Below are positions 10,201 to 18,405 of a stretch of 64,000 nt of DNA, in pieces (positions within the stretch are counted from its first letter, which is position 1; each line of letters starts with the position of its first letter). The translations under genes were made by a program, and so were the position numbers. The notes beneath the pieces were generated by a model, which was not told where the DNA came from, ran no database searches, and saw only the letters and a program-made list of their open reading frames with translations. The DNA comes from CAYRNR01 sp964425605. Lineage in GTDB: Bacteria; Myxococcota_A; UBA796; UBA9615; CAYRNR01. The stretch lies in the NCBI GenBank assembly GCA_964425605.1, contig CAYRNR010000025.1, positions 7,990 through 71,989 on the forward strand, read 5' to 3'.

Positions 10201-13200
10201 CCAGCTGCCTCGCAGAGGGGTTGTGCCACGACGGGCTGGACGTGGACTGTGACGGGCTGGTCGACTGCGACGATCCCGACTGTGTCGGTGATCCCTTCTG
10301 CCTGGGCGAGATCTGCGATGACGGCGTGGACAACGACGGCGACGGCGCGGCCGACTGCTGCGATCCGGACTGCGCGCTGGAGGCGAACTGCCTGGCCGAG
10401 GCGGTCTGCTTCGACGGATACGACGACGACTGCGACGGGCTACTGGACTGCGCTGACGGGGACTGCCTGCTGGATCCCTACTGCGGCGGCGAGGACTGCG
10501 CGGACGGCGTGGACAACGACCTCGACGGGCTGGTCGACTGCTGTGACGGCGACTGCGCGGGCGACGCGGCCTGCGTCGCGGAGGCCGTGTGCTTCGACGG
10601 GTACGACGAGGACTGCGACGGCCAGGCAGACTGCGCCGACGCGGACTGCTTCAACGATCCCTACTGCCTGGGCGAGAACTGCTGGGACGGGTACGACAAC
10701 GACCTCGACGGCGACGTGGACTGTTGCGACGTGGACTGCGCCGGCGAGGTCGGCTGCGTCGAGGAACTGGTCTGCTACGACGGGTGGGACGACGACTGTG
10801 ACGGCTTCGTCGATTGTGGTGACGTCGACTGCCTGGCCGACCCCTACTGCGGCGGTGAGGACTGCGAGGACGGCCTGGACAACGACGTGGACGGCGACGT
10901 CGACTGCTGCGACGCCGACTGCGCGGGCGACGCGGCGTGCGTGGCCGAGGCCATCTGCTACGACGGGTGGGACGACGACTGCGACGGCCCGGTGGACTGC
11001 GCCGATCCCGACTGCGTGTACGACCCGGCCTGCGCGGTCGAGGACTGCTTCAACGGCATCGACGACGACGGGGACCTGCTCACGGACTGCGACGATCCCG
11101 ACTGCGCGTACGATCCCGGCTGCAACCCCGAGGTCTGCGACGACGGCCTGGACAACGACTTCGACGCCCTGACCGACTGCTGTGACCCCGACTGCTCCGG
11201 CGACGCCGACTGCCTCGAGGAGGTCGCCTGCTTCGACGGCTTCGACGAGGACTGCGACGGCCTCACCGACTGTGTCGACCCGGACTGCCTCGACGAGCCG
11301 GCCTGCGGCGGCGAGGACTGCGCCAACGGCGTGGACGATGACGGCGACCTGGACGTGGACTGCTGTGACGCGGACTGCGCCGGCGACGCGGACTGCGCGG
11401 CCGAGGCCCACTGCGACAACGGCTACGACGAGGACTGCGACGGCGACATGGACTGCGCCGACGCCGACTGCGTGGCGGACCCGATCTGCATCGACGAGGT
11501 CTGCGACGACGGCGTGGACAACGACGGCGACGGGATGCTGGACTGCTGCGATCCCGACTGCGCCGGCGACGGCGCGTGCGTGGTCGAGGCGGTCTGCTTC
11601 GACGTGTTCGACAACGACTGCGACGGGGACGTGGATTGCGACGACGCCGACTGCGCGGTGGATCCCTACTGCGGCAGCGAGGACTGCGAGGACGGCCTGG
11701 ACAACGACGGTGACGGCCTCACCGACTGCTGCGATCCGGACTGCGCCGCTGCGAGCGTGTGCCTGGCCGAGATCGTGTGCTGGGACGGCTACGACGAGGA
11801 CTGCGACGGCCTCATGGACTGCGACGACGGCGACTGTGCCGCCGATCTCAACTGCCTCGTGGAGGCCTGCGGCAACGGCCTGGACGACGACGGCGACGGC
11901 CTCGCCGATTGCTGCGATCCCGACTGCGCCCTCGAGGCGGAATGCCTCCAGGAGCTGGACTGTGGCGACGGCCTGGACGACGACTGCGACGGCCTCGTGG
12001 ACTGCGTGGACGACGACTGCGGCGCCGAACCGGCGTGCCAGGGCGAGGTCTGCGACGACGGCGTGGACAACGACGGCGACGGGTTGGTGGATTGCCACGA
12101 CCTCGAATGCCTCGCCGATCCCAGCTGCGTCACGGCCGAGGACTGCGTCAACGGCGTGGACGACGACGGTGACGGGGCCATCGACTGCTGCGACCTGGAC
12201 TGTGACGGCGTCCACGCCGCCTGCCTGGCCGAGCTGCTGTGCCACGACGGCCTGGACGCGGACTGCGACCTCCTGGTCGATTGCGACGATCCCGACTGCG
12301 CGGGCGATCCGGTCTGCCTGGGTGAGACCTGTGACGACGGCGCCGACAACGACGGCGACGGGCTGGCCGACTGCTGCGATCCCGACTGCGCCCTCGAGGC
12401 GCACTGCCTGGCCGAGGTCACCTGCCACGACGGCTACGACGACGACTGCGACGGCACCGCCGACTGCGCGGATCTCGATTGCCTGAACGACCCCTACTGC
12501 GGTGGCGAGGACTGCTCCGACGGCGTGGACAACGACCTGGACGGGCTGACCGACTGCTGCGACAGCGACTGCCTGGGAGACGCCGCCTGTGTGATGGAGA
12601 CGGAGTGCTTCGACGGCTACGACTCGGACTGTGACGGCCGGACCGACTGCGTGGACTCCGACTGTTTCGCCGACCCGTACTGCCTGGGCGAGAACTGCTA
12701 CGACGGCTTCGACAACGACGGCGACGGGTACACGGACTGCTGCGACAGCGACTGCCTCGGCGTGACCGAGTGCCTCGCGGAGGCCCTGTGCTACGACGGC
12801 TGGGACGACGACTGCGACGGCATGGTGGATTGCGCCGATCCCGACTGCGCGGCCGAACCCTACTGCGGCGGTGAGGACTGCGCCGACGGCGTGGACAACG
12901 ACCTCGACGGGGACACCGACTGCTGCGACACCGACTGCTTCGGCGACGCGGCCTGCCTGGCCGAGGCCGTCTGCTACGACGGCTGGGACGACGACTGCGA
13001 CGGCGTCGCCGATTGCTGCGACGCGGACTGCGAGACCGCGCCGTCCTGCCTGGGCGAGCTGGTCTGCGACGACGGGATCGACGACGACTGCAACGGGCTG
13101 GTCGATTGCGACGACCCCACCTGCGCCGCCGATCCCTACTGCGCCTACGAGCTGTGTGACGACGGGCTGGACAACGACTACGACGGGCTCACGGACTGCT

Positions 13201-13655
13201 GCGATCCCGATTGCGCGGGAGAGCTGACCTGCCTGGCCGAGACCGATTGTGGTGACGGCTACGACAACGACTGCGACGGCCTGACGGATCTCGGCGATCC
13301 CGACTGCGGCGGTGGTGACGACGACGACGACGACTCGGCAGGTGACGACGACGACTCGGCGGGCGACGACGACGACGACGACTCGGCGGGTGACGACGAC
13401 GACGACTCGGCGGGCGACGACGACGACGACGACGACAGCGGTTCAGCCGACGACGACGACGACGACGACAGCGGCTCAGCCGACGACGACGACTCGGCGG
13501 GCGACGACGACGACGACACCCCGGGCGACGACGACGACGACTCCTACCTGGAGGACAAGGACTGCTCGTGCAGCAGCGATCCGGCCTCCCCGGCCTCCCC
13601 GCTCTCCCTGGCCCTGCTCGCAGCGTTCGTGTTGCGGGTCCTGCGCCGGCGCTGA
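4245..13655 (+). CDS. Giant Cys/Asp-repeat surface protein with MYXO-CTERM-like tail
   Basis: This 3,136-residue protein has a signal peptide (hydrophobic run ending AAAQQ near residue 25). A jelly-roll-like domain of about 180 residues follows (EDFESGALPAGW pattern). Then come roughly 80 Cys/Asp repeats with the core DDDGDGLVDCDDPDC, resembling thrombospondin type 3 and MopE-like metal-binding repeats. The D-x-D-G-D-G-x-x-D pattern suggests many calcium sites cross-braced by disulfides. An Asp/Ser linker (GDDDDSAG units) leads to DCSCSS, a Pro/Ala stretch, a membrane helix and RRR, the layout of MYXO-CTERM sorting signals handled by rhombosortase-like or myxosortase enzymes. The start at 4245 has a perfect TAGGAGG site; the frame extends 78 bases upstream without one. 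A role as a calcium-stiffened fibre or adhesin is inferred. Confidence 0.9.
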   Translation: MTRPEFRSIALTAILTILATLPAAAQQTILVEEDFESGALPAGWNHYPGGPNPGCSELSYLNVSLDGDSLVLGSNTVGCFQNTGVRTDEIDVSTCTTFQLYYLLQDLGDEDHTCPSSWNIFSSPDGDCMGYSSNGVTFQLASEFTGLDEYQALENSAEIPNPGITSVWLYFSEFDDDPPMDDGLALDNFIFVCNPEETDCADGQDDDYDLFIDCLDTDCLADPACANVETDCEDGLDDDGDGLVDCYDDDCVLHPDCDIEFECADGIDDDGDGYIDCADADCLGSPDCPEVDCGDGLDNDVDGLTDCCDVDCVGDADCLIEDCSNNMDDDGNGDIDCDDCACFCDGACPNECGQCEDGADNDADGLGDCDDEECLLFDGACEGFESCLNNVDDDGDGLVDCYDPDCAGDPACGGGFELCANGLDDDGDGLVDCDDPDCAADPACGGVNEQCGNGVDDDGDGLVDCDDLDCAADPACAGGGEQCANGVDDDGDGLVDCGDPDCAVDPACGGGGEQCDNGLDDDGDGLVDCDDPDCALDLLCGGGIELCANGVDDDGDGLVDCDDPDCGMDPACGGAVEVCDNGVDDDGDGDVDCDDLDCGLDPACEVEDCANGVDDDADGLADCDDPDCIADPACVNPEDCANALDDDFDGLVDCDDPDCAADPACAQVEDCGNSLDDDGDGLADCDDPDCAGDPACGGGAFELCANNVDDDGDGLVDCDDPDCAGDPACGGVVEDCVNGVDDDGDGLVDCDDLDCGMDPACGGGNEQCDNGVDDDGDGLADCDDPDCAADPGCLVELCANSLDDDGDGLVDCDDPDCAADPGCGGVAESCANGVDDDGDGLVDCDDPDCAADPACGGVVEDCGNGVDDDGDGLADCDDPDCVLDPACAGVNELCANGVDDDGDGLADCDDPDCAGDPACLVEICGNGLDDDLDGWADCCDLDCSLEQDCQAEAVCFDGFDNDCDGDVDCDDLDCYAEPVCGAEECANGLDDDGDGLADCCDPDCAGEAGCQTEGVCDNGFDEDCDGQVDCDDADCAAAPACVSEVCDDGLDNDGDGLVDCCDGDCAGDGACAAEAVCHDGFDNDCDGDIDCDDADCGGPYCGGEDCFDGVDNDQDGQTDCCDGDCALEAGCQAEAVCYDVYDNDCDGQVDCDDADCALDVNCVVEDCANGLDDDGDGMLDCCDADCALEAECIEEQACQDGLDDDCDGQIDCMDDDCAPRPVCMGETCDDGVDNDGDGLVDCHDLECLNDPACAATEDCANGLDDDGDGLVDCCDSDCAGSYPGCQAEVGCFDGLDEDCDGQMDCDDADCAGDPACAGETCDDGVDNDGDGMADCCDPDCGAELHCLAEAVCYDGFDEDCDGGVDCGDADCANDPYCGGEDCGDGLDNDLDGQTDCCDLDCAGAAECLAETECHDGYDGDCDGQVDCADADCVNAPYCGGEDCDDGLDNDLDGDADCCDADCVGDPACAAEAYCYDGWDDDCDGQIDCDDADCAGDPYCGVEDCANGVDDDGDLLVDCCDNDCVWDAGCLVEAVCYDGWDNDCDGQIDCDDPNCAFEAACLEICIDGIDNDGNGLVDCCDGDCVNDPACLVEALCDDGFDDDCDGLADCDDGDCVAEAECLEELCDDGVDNDGDGLTDCCDDECSLEPVCAAEALCLNGYDDDCDGVVDCVDPDCQAEAVCGGEDCANGLDDNLDGDVDCCDEDCFGDAECVAEDHCDNAFDEDCDGDVDCDDADCAADPTCVDEVCDDGVDNDGDGLVDCCDGDCAGELDCQVEATCFDGFDNDCDGDVDCDDADCLAEPACGNEDCADGVDNDGDGFADCCDPDCAAEAGCVAEAICYDSFDQDCDGLVDCDDPDCAVDLNCVEEGCDDGLDNDGDGLVDCCDGDCAGDAYCLQEQGCDNGQDEDCDGLADCLDDDCEAEPVCQGEVCDDGLDNDGDGLVDCHDLECVNDPSCVVVEDCVNGIDDDGDGYVDCCDADDCAGVHPSCLAEGLCHDGLDVDCDGLVDCDDPDCVGDPFCLGEICDDGVDNDGDGAADCCDPDCALEANCLAEAVCFDGYDDDCDGLLDCADGDCLLDPYCGGEDCADGVDNDLDGLVDCCDGDCAGDAACVAEAVCFDGYDEDCDGQADCADADCFNDPYCLGENCWDGYDNDLDGDVDCCDVDCAGEVGCVEELVCYDGWDDDCDGFVDCGDVDCLADPYCGGEDCEDGLDNDVDGDVDCCDADCAGDAACVAEAICYDGWDDDCDGPVDCADPDCVYDPACAVEDCFNGIDDDGDLLTDCDDPDCAYDPGCNPEVCDDGLDNDFDALTDCCDPDCSGDADCLEEVACFDGFDEDCDGLTDCVDPDCLDEPACGGEDCANGVDDDGDLDVDCCDADCAGDADCAAEAHCDNGYDEDCDGDMDCADADCVADPICIDEVCDDGVDNDGDGMLDCCDPDCAGDGACVVEAVCFDVFDNDCDGDVDCDDADCAVDPYCGSEDCEDGLDNDGDGLTDCCDPDCAAASVCLAEIVCWDGYDEDCDGLMDCDDGDCAADLNCLVEACGNGLDDDGDGLADCCDPDCALEAECLQELDCGDGLDDDCDGLVDCVDDDCGAEPACQGEVCDDGVDNDGDGLVDCHDLECLADPSCVTAEDCVNGVDDDGDGAIDCCDLDCDGVHAACLAELLCHDGLDADCDLLVDCDDPDCAGDPVCLGETCDDGADNDGDGLADCCDPDCALEAHCLAEVTCHDGYDDDCDGTADCADLDCLNDPYCGGEDCSDGVDNDLDGLTDCCDSDCLGDAACVMETECFDGYDSDCDGRTDCVDSDCFADPYCLGENCYDGFDNDGDGYTDCCDSDCLGVTECLAEALCYDGWDDDCDGMVDCADPDCAAEPYCGGEDCADGVDNDLDGDTDCCDTDCFGDAACLAEAVCYDGWDDDCDGVADCCDADCETAPSCLGELVCDDGIDDDCNGLVDCDDPTCAADPYCAYELCDDGLDNDYDGLTDCCDPDCAGELTCLAETDCGDGYDNDCDGLTDLGDPDCGGGDDDDDDSAGDDDDSAGDDDDDDSAGDDDDDSAGDDDDDDDSGSADDDDDDDSGSADDDDSAGDDDDDTPGDDDDDSYLEDKDCSCSSDPASPASPLSLALLAAFVLRVLRRR
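4840..13290 (+). repeat. Tandem Cys/Asp repeat array inside the giant gene
   Basis: Repeats of about 90-105 bases encode one Asp-rich loop with about four cysteines each. From about 4850 to 7010 the units are single and nearly uniform (CANGVDDDGDGLVDCDD type). From about 7010 onwards they alternate between a CDDGVDNDGDG unit and a CYDGFDEDCDG unit, giving a dimeric period of about 190 bases. A distinctive CHDLEC unit appears three times, with LEC codons at 7977, 10083 and 12102. This marks higher-order units of 2,106 and 2,019 bases. Confidence 0.9.
13312..13545 (+). repeat. GAC-rich microsatellite encoding the Asp/Ser linker
   Basis: This tract consists of GAC triplets interrupted by TCGGCGGGC-type units and encodes blocks of four to seven Asp separated by SAG or SGSA. 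It is likely prone to length change by slippage in whole or partial triplets. The matching tract near the right edge (63623-64000, other strand) has the same design. Confidence 0.85.
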
Positions 13656-13680
13656 CGGACCCACCCACCCGGAGGTCATC

Positions 13681-15399
13681 GTGGGCCCACGCCGAGGCGT
13701 TCCACCCACCCTCGTGGCCACGCTGGTCTACGCCGTGGTGGCCGTGGCGCTGAGCTGGCCGCTGCCGATGCACCTGGGGTCGCGAGTGATCGGCGACCTC
13801 GACCACCCGGGCTGCCGCGGTGACCTGTTCTACCAGCACGACATGCAACAGCAGATGGAGCTCGGCGAGTTCCCCCGTCATCGACGGCTGGTGACCCTGA
13901 ACCACCCCGGCGGGCTCGAGCTGCCCGCCCGGGACATGTTCGCGGCGCACCTGCTGGTCTACGCCGCCCTGATGACCGTGTTCGGGCTGCTGGTCAGCCA
14001 CAACCTGGCCGTGCTGGGGATGGTGGTGGCCAACGCCCTGAGCATGCACCTGCTGATCCGTGAGCGGACACGGAGGGAGGACTTCGCCTACCTGGCCGGG
14101 CTGGTGTTCGGGTTCGGCTCGTACGTCTTCCTCAAGGTGCAGCAGGGGTTTCCCCAGAAGGCGTGCCTCTTCCTCCTGCCGCTGTTCGTGCTGTTCCTGC
14201 TGCGCGCCATCGAGCACCGCCGGGCCCGGGATCACCTGGCCGTCCTGGGCTGTCTGTTCGCCATGCTGTGGATCTACCCGCCCTACGCGGTGTTCGACGT
14301 GGTGTTCGCCGCCGCGGTGGTGTTCTATCGAGCGTTCCGCGGCGGGCGATCGTGGGAGGACGTCTGGCCGTTCGCGCCGTCGCTGGTGGTGGTGGTCCTC
14401 GCCTTCCTCACGGTGGCCTACACCCAGCGCGGTGACATGACCGAGATGGCGGTGAGCCTCGCGGACTTCCGCGAGGAGGGGGGCTTCATGCCCCTGCTCC
14501 ACCCGTTCCTGTTCTTCCCGTACCTCGAGACCTTCGAGACGCCGCCGGCGGACTTCGTCCCGTGGTTGCCGCTGGGATTCCCCATCGCCCTGACCGGCCT
14601 GGCCGCCCTCGCGGTGGTCCTCGGTGGACGAGACGCGCGCCTCATGGCCCTGATCGGCGGCGCCTTCGCCCTGGTGATGGCCGGCCCCTACTTCGGCCTC
14701 GGCGGTGATCCGGGCGATCCTGGCGTCACCACGGTGAAGCTCCCGTTCTACTACCTGTCGCAGCTGCCCGGTGGCGGCGCGCTGCGCTACCCGATCCGCC
14801 TGTACCCGTGGGTGCTGGTCGCCCTGCTCCTGGCCGCGGGCAGCGCGCTGACGCTGGTGCGGCGGGCCCTGGGACCCCGCGGCGAGGTGACCGCGCGGGG
14901 CCTCGTGAGCGCCCTGATCGTCGTGACCGTGGTGGAGGCCCGGGTCCTGTTCCCCGACTACGCCCGCTTCTGGTCCTCCGAGCTGCCGACCGCCACGTTC
15001 TACGAGGAGGTCGCAGACGAGGCGTTCGAGACGCTGATGTTCCTGCCGGCGAAGCCGACCACCCGGAACGGATACCTGCTGGACGTCATCGCCCTGGACC
15101 GGCCGGTGCTCAACGGGTACTGGGGGGGCGACTCGGACGTCGAGGTGCCGCGCCACGAGGACGACGAATCCGTTCGCGCCGGATTCGTCGAGGAGGTGAC
15201 CCGCCTGGGAGCGCGGTACCTCGTGATCCGGCTGGACCTCGTGGATCCGAACTACCTCGAGCAGCGCGCTCACCTGGCGCCGGGGCAGGTGGCGGACCAC
15301 GGCCCGGCGCACTTCTGGTGGTTGGACCGGTACTGCGGATACCCGCGGATCTACGCTGCCGACGCCATGGCGGTGTACGCGCTCCCGGTGGGACGTTGA
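13681..15399 (+). CDS. Polytopic membrane protein, GT-C glycosyltransferase-like (copy 1)
   Basis: This 572-residue protein has about ten to eleven membrane helices and a C-terminal soluble part of about 150 residues. After the first helix comes an extracytoplasmic loop with GDLDHPG and GDLFYQHD, acidic residues in the place where GT-C enzymes carry their catalytic Asp. NHPGG follows. A YPIRLYPW motif precedes the last helices. The following gene is a clear paralogue with the same landmarks. The start is GTG 13681 behind GGAGG; the frame upstream is only the shadow of the Asp-rich linker of the giant gene. The function is inferred: transfer of sugar from a polyprenyl-phosphate donor to an envelope acceptor. 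Direct identification with a named family is not possible by eye. Confidence 0.8.
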   Translation: MGPRRGVPPTLVATLVYAVVAVALSWPLPMHLGSRVIGDLDHPGCRGDLFYQHDMQQQMELGEFPRHRRLVTLNHPGGLELPARDMFAAHLLVYAALMTVFGLLVSHNLAVLGMVVANALSMHLLIRERTRREDFAYLAGLVFGFGSYVFLKVQQGFPQKACLFLLPLFVLFLLRAIEHRRARDHLAVLGCLFAMLWIYPPYAVFDVVFAAAVVFYRAFRGGRSWEDVWPFAPSLVVVVLAFLTVAYTQRGDMTEMAVSLADFREEGGFMPLLHPFLFFPYLETFETPPADFVPWLPLGFPIALTGLAALAVVLGGRDARLMALIGGAFALVMAGPYFGLGGDPGDPGVTTVKLPFYYLSQLPGGGALRYPIRLYPWVLVALLLAAGSALTLVRRALGPRGEVTARGLVSALIVVTVVEARVLFPDYARFWSSELPTATFYEEVADEAFETLMFLPAKPTTRNGYLLDVIALDRPVLNGYWGGDSDVEVPRHEDDESVRAGFVEEVTRLGARYLVIRLDLVDPNYLEQRAHLAPGQVADHGPAHFWWLDRYCGYPRIYAADAMAVYALPVGR

Positions 15400-17066
15400 G
15401 CCCCACCACCCGGCGCTGGCTCCTGCGCACGGCGCCGGCTGCGGTCGTCTACGGTGTGGTGGCGGTCGCCCTGAGCTGGCCGCTGATCCTGCACCTGGAC
15501 GAGCGGGTGCTGGGGGAGGCCACCCATCCCGGCCACCAGGGGGATTTGTTCTTCACCTACAACCTCCAGGTGCAGATGGAGCAGAGGCGCTGGCCGGACA
15601 TCCTGCACACGGACCTGCTGCACCACCCCGAAGGACTGCCCGTGGACCGCCGGGTCGCGTTCTCGGCGCACCAGGCCGCCAACGTGGTCTTCATGACCGT
15701 CCTGGGGCTGCTGGCCAGCCGAAACCTCACCGCGCTGCTGATCCTGGTGCTGAATGCGCTGGCCATGCACCTGCTGGTGCGTGAGCGCTCGGGGCGCGAG
15801 TGGTACGCCTACGTGGGCGGCCTGATGCTCGGCTTCGGCCCCTTCGCCTTCCTCAAAGTGGATCAGGGGTTCTTCCAGAAGGCCACGCTGTTCGCCGTGC
15901 CGCTGTTCCTGCTCTACCTGTTCCGGGTGATGGAGAACGGTCGCCGCCGCGATCAGGTCCTGTGCGGCCTGTGGCTGCTGGTGATGCTGGCGATCTATCC
16001 CCCCTACGCCGTGTTCAGCGTGGTCTTCGGCGGCCTGCTCGTGCTGGGCCAGGGATTCCGCGATCCGCGGGCCCTGGTGAGACGGTTCGCGCCCCTGGCC
16101 GCGTTCATCGTCGTGGCCTTCGCCGGGGTCGGCCTGGCCATCCAGGGGGACCCGCGTCCCACGACCCTGGAGATGGGGCCCCAGAACTACGCGTTGCTCG
16201 GCGGGTACCTCGATCCCCTCTCCCCGTTCCGCTGGTTCCCCTACGAGCACACGTTCGAGCTCCCGCCGTGCCCGTTGATCCCGCAGCTCCCCCTCGGCCT
16301 GCCGATCCTGCTCACCGGCCTGGCCGTGCTCGCCGCGGGGCTGGGGGTCCGCTACGCGCGGACGCTGGGCCTGGTGTGCCTGGCCATGCTGGTGGTGATG
16401 ATCGGCCCCTACCTCGCCCCTGACGGGGACGCCCGCGGCGCGGCGGCGCTGCCGTTCTACTACCTGGGCCAGCTCCCCATGGGCAGCGTGTTGAAGTTCC
16501 CCATCCGCCTCTATCCCTGGGTTCTCATCGCCACGGTGATCGCCGCCGGAGGCGGCCTGCGCGCGATCGAGGGGGCCCTGAAGGGCCGCTGGCCGCGCGT
16601 CGCCAGGGGCCTCCTCCCGGTGGTCCTGGTGCTGGTGATCGCGGAGAACCGGCTCGTGTTCCCCGAGTACGGCCGGTTCCTCGTCACGACCCAGCCGGTA
16701 CCGCAGTTCTACGAGGACACCCGCGGCGAGGAGTTCGCGGCCCTGCTGATGTTGCCCACCGAGCCGCTGTTCCCCAACGATCACCTCGCCGTCCCGCCCA
16801 TCAGCGGCCGTCGGTTGATCAACGGCTACATGGACCAGGATGGCTCGCTGGTCGTGCCCGGGCCGGGGGCGGACGGTGCGACCCTCGCGCGCTTCCGCGA
16901 GGCCCTCGTGGAGCTGGACGTGGGGTACGTGGTGGTGAAGCTCGCCCCGTGGGAGGTGGCCCGCGCCGGCTCGGCGGGCCCGCCGTGGCTCGAGGCGTTG
17001 CTGGGCCCACCCCTCGTGTACCCGGCCGATGCCCTGGTGGCGTATCCGGTGAAGCCCCGGGACTGA
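15396..17066 (+). CDS. Polytopic membrane protein, GT-C glycosyltransferase-like (copy 2)
   Basis: This 556-residue paralogue of the preceding protein shares ALSWPL at the first helix, HPGHQGDLF in the first loop, HHPEG, VLNALAMHLLVRER, YPPYAVF, FPIRLYPWVL and a similar soluble C-terminal region. The start is TTG 15396, which overlaps the upstream stop as TTGA and has GGTGGGA in front, so translation is probably coupled. The pair arose by tandem duplication and diverged substantially. It ends 6 bases from the convergent radical SAM gene. A role in building or modifying a surface glycan or glycolipid is inferred from the fold and the neighbourhood. Confidence 0.8.
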   Translation: MSPTTRRWLLRTAPAAVVYGVVAVALSWPLILHLDERVLGEATHPGHQGDLFFTYNLQVQMEQRRWPDILHTDLLHHPEGLPVDRRVAFSAHQAANVVFMTVLGLLASRNLTALLILVLNALAMHLLVRERSGREWYAYVGGLMLGFGPFAFLKVDQGFFQKATLFAVPLFLLYLFRVMENGRRRDQVLCGLWLLVMLAIYPPYAVFSVVFGGLLVLGQGFRDPRALVRRFAPLAAFIVVAFAGVGLAIQGDPRPTTLEMGPQNYALLGGYLDPLSPFRWFPYEHTFELPPCPLIPQLPLGLPILLTGLAVLAAGLGVRYARTLGLVCLAMLVVMIGPYLAPDGDARGAAALPFYYLGQLPMGSVLKFPIRLYPWVLIATVIAAGGGLRAIEGALKGRWPRVARGLLPVVLVLVIAENRLVFPEYGRFLVTTQPVPQFYEDTRGEEFAALLMLPTEPLFPNDHLAVPPISGRRLINGYMDQDGSLVVPGPGADGATLARFREALVELDVGYVVVKLAPWEVARAGSAGPPWLEALLGPPLVYPADALVAYPVKPRD

Positions 17067-17072
17067 GCGGGC

Positions 17073-18401
17073 TCAGCCGCCGGAGACGCTCAGGTGGTAC
17101 CGCTCGCGGCCCACGTTGGCGTCGGCGCCCGACTCGTTCACGCCGATGTCGTTGGCCACTTCGCCCTTGCCGCAGTTGGCCGAGACCGCCACGTCGTGGA
17201 TCCAGGGGTCGCAGGCGGTGATCGATCCGAGCAGGATGATCTTGCTCGACAGGCGGGACAGGTCGAAGCCAAGCCACAGCAGCACGTTCATCAACAGCCC
17301 GTCCGTCAACAGCGGGTAGCCCCCCTTGAGGGACACGGCCACGGCGCAGTGCAGGGCCAGATAGGTGATGGCCGAGGCGCGGTTGCGGGGGAACAGCTCG
17401 CGGAACCGGTCGAGCCTGGGCTCGAGGTAGCGCAGGTCGATGAAGTCGGAGATGGGCCGGTAGCCGTCGCGGCCGCGCAGCACCATGTAGTGGTGGATGT
17501 AGAAGCACTTGCGCACGCCCATGATCGCCAGCAGCGCGAAGTACAGCTTCTGGAATACGCGCAGGTCGTCGCGGTTCACCCTGCCGCCGGTCTGCTCCAC
17601 CAGCAGATCCCACACCTCGTCCGGGGTCAAGCAGCGGTCCTTGAAGTCCTCGGTGGCCCGCCCCAGGGGGCGGCAGCCCAGGTAGAACACCTCCTTGACG
17701 AACGGGTGGTCGTTGGCGTAGTCCAGCACCCGCTCCATCTGGCCCTCGTTGAGGCCCTGCAGCACGGTCACCACCAGGTCGGTGGCCACGTTCAGGCGCT
17801 CGAGGTTGCGCAGGACCTTGCTCCGAACGCCGCTCATGGGGCGGCCCCGCAGCACCTGGTCGTGGTCGTCCTCGAACCCGTCGAACTGCAGGTGCACCTC
17901 CTTGAGACCGGCGTCCAGCAGCCGCTGCAGCTCGTCCTCGTCGGAGATCTGGATGCCGTTGGTGTGCAGGGCCGTGATGTGGCCCTGGTCGTCGGCCTCG
18001 CGGACCAGGGTCTCCAGGTCGGCCCACAGCGTGGGCTCAGCGCCCATCAGGTCGAGCTTCATCCGCTTTCGCCCGGCCATGAAGTCGCGCAGCTGGGTCA
18101 GGCTCAGGTCCTGCTCCTCGTAGTCGTCGGCGCTGGCGAGGCAGATGGGGCACTGCATGTTGCATCGGCCGGTGAGCCGCAGGATGTAGTCGCGCTGGGG
18201 GAGGCTGTCCGGGAGCAGATCGAAGTAGTACTCCATCAACTCGGCGAAGTAGGCGGGGTTGCGCGACAGCAGCGCCCGGTTCTCCCCGTGCTCCGGGCAG
18301 CTCTTGAGGATGTAGACGCAGCCCTCGTCCTCGATCACGCGGGCGTCCACGATCTCGACGCAGACGGGGCAGGTGCCCCGGGTGGTCCGCAGGGTGCGCA
18401 C
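17073..18401 (-). CDS. Radical SAM protein resembling the tetraether lipid synthase (Tes/GDGT-MAS) family
   Basis: This 442-residue protein has an N-terminal Cys module, CPVC at 11-14 and CPEHG at 35-39. The radical SAM cluster motif CNMQCPIC (Cys80, Cys84, Cys87) follows, with LMGAEPTLW (the GGEP-type motif) about 35 residues later. This N-terminal module joined to a COG1964-like radical SAM domain is characteristic of the archaeal tetraether synthase family and its bacterial relatives, which couple unactivated lipid carbons. The C-terminal half contains hydrophobic segments and further cysteines. It is last in the operon 20753 to 17073, behind an FAD oxidoreductase, with a 4-base gap. Assignment to the superfamily is firm; the Tes-like subfamily is judged from memory of the motifs, and actual lipid coupling is an inference. 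Confidence 0.85.
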   Translation of the reverse strand: MRTLRTTRGTCPVCVEIVDARVIEDEGCVYILKSCPEHGENRALLSRNPAYFAELMEYYFDLLPDSLPQRDYILRLTGRCNMQCPICLASADDYEEQDLSLTQLRDFMAGRKRMKLDLMGAEPTLWADLETLVREADDQGHITALHTNGIQISDEDELQRLLDAGLKEVHLQFDGFEDDHDQVLRGRPMSGVRSKVLRNLERLNVATDLVVTVLQGLNEGQMERVLDYANDHPFVKEVFYLGCRPLGRATEDFKDRCLTPDEVWDLLVEQTGGRVNRDDLRVFQKLYFALLAIMGVRKCFYIHHYMVLRGRDGYRPISDFIDLRYLEPRLDRFRELFPRNRASAITYLALHCAVAVSLKGGYPLLTDGLLMNVLLWLGFDLSRLSSKIILLGSITACDPWIHDVAVSANCGKGEVANDIGVNESGADANVGRERYHLSVSGG

Positions 18402-18405
18402 GGCG

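Noticed and set aside
4164..10229. A 2,021-codon open frame on the minus strand, and a similar one at 10440-12428, opposite the giant gene
   Set aside because: They are antisense shadows of Asp-rich repeats (GAC reads as GTC, giving Val/Ala runs). They have no ribosome-binding site and the composition follows the plus-strand repeat exactly.
4840..13290. CRISPR-like periodic repeats
   Set aside because: The period is about 90-105 bases, there are no constant repeats with unique spacers, and the whole array is one coding frame with in-frame indels.
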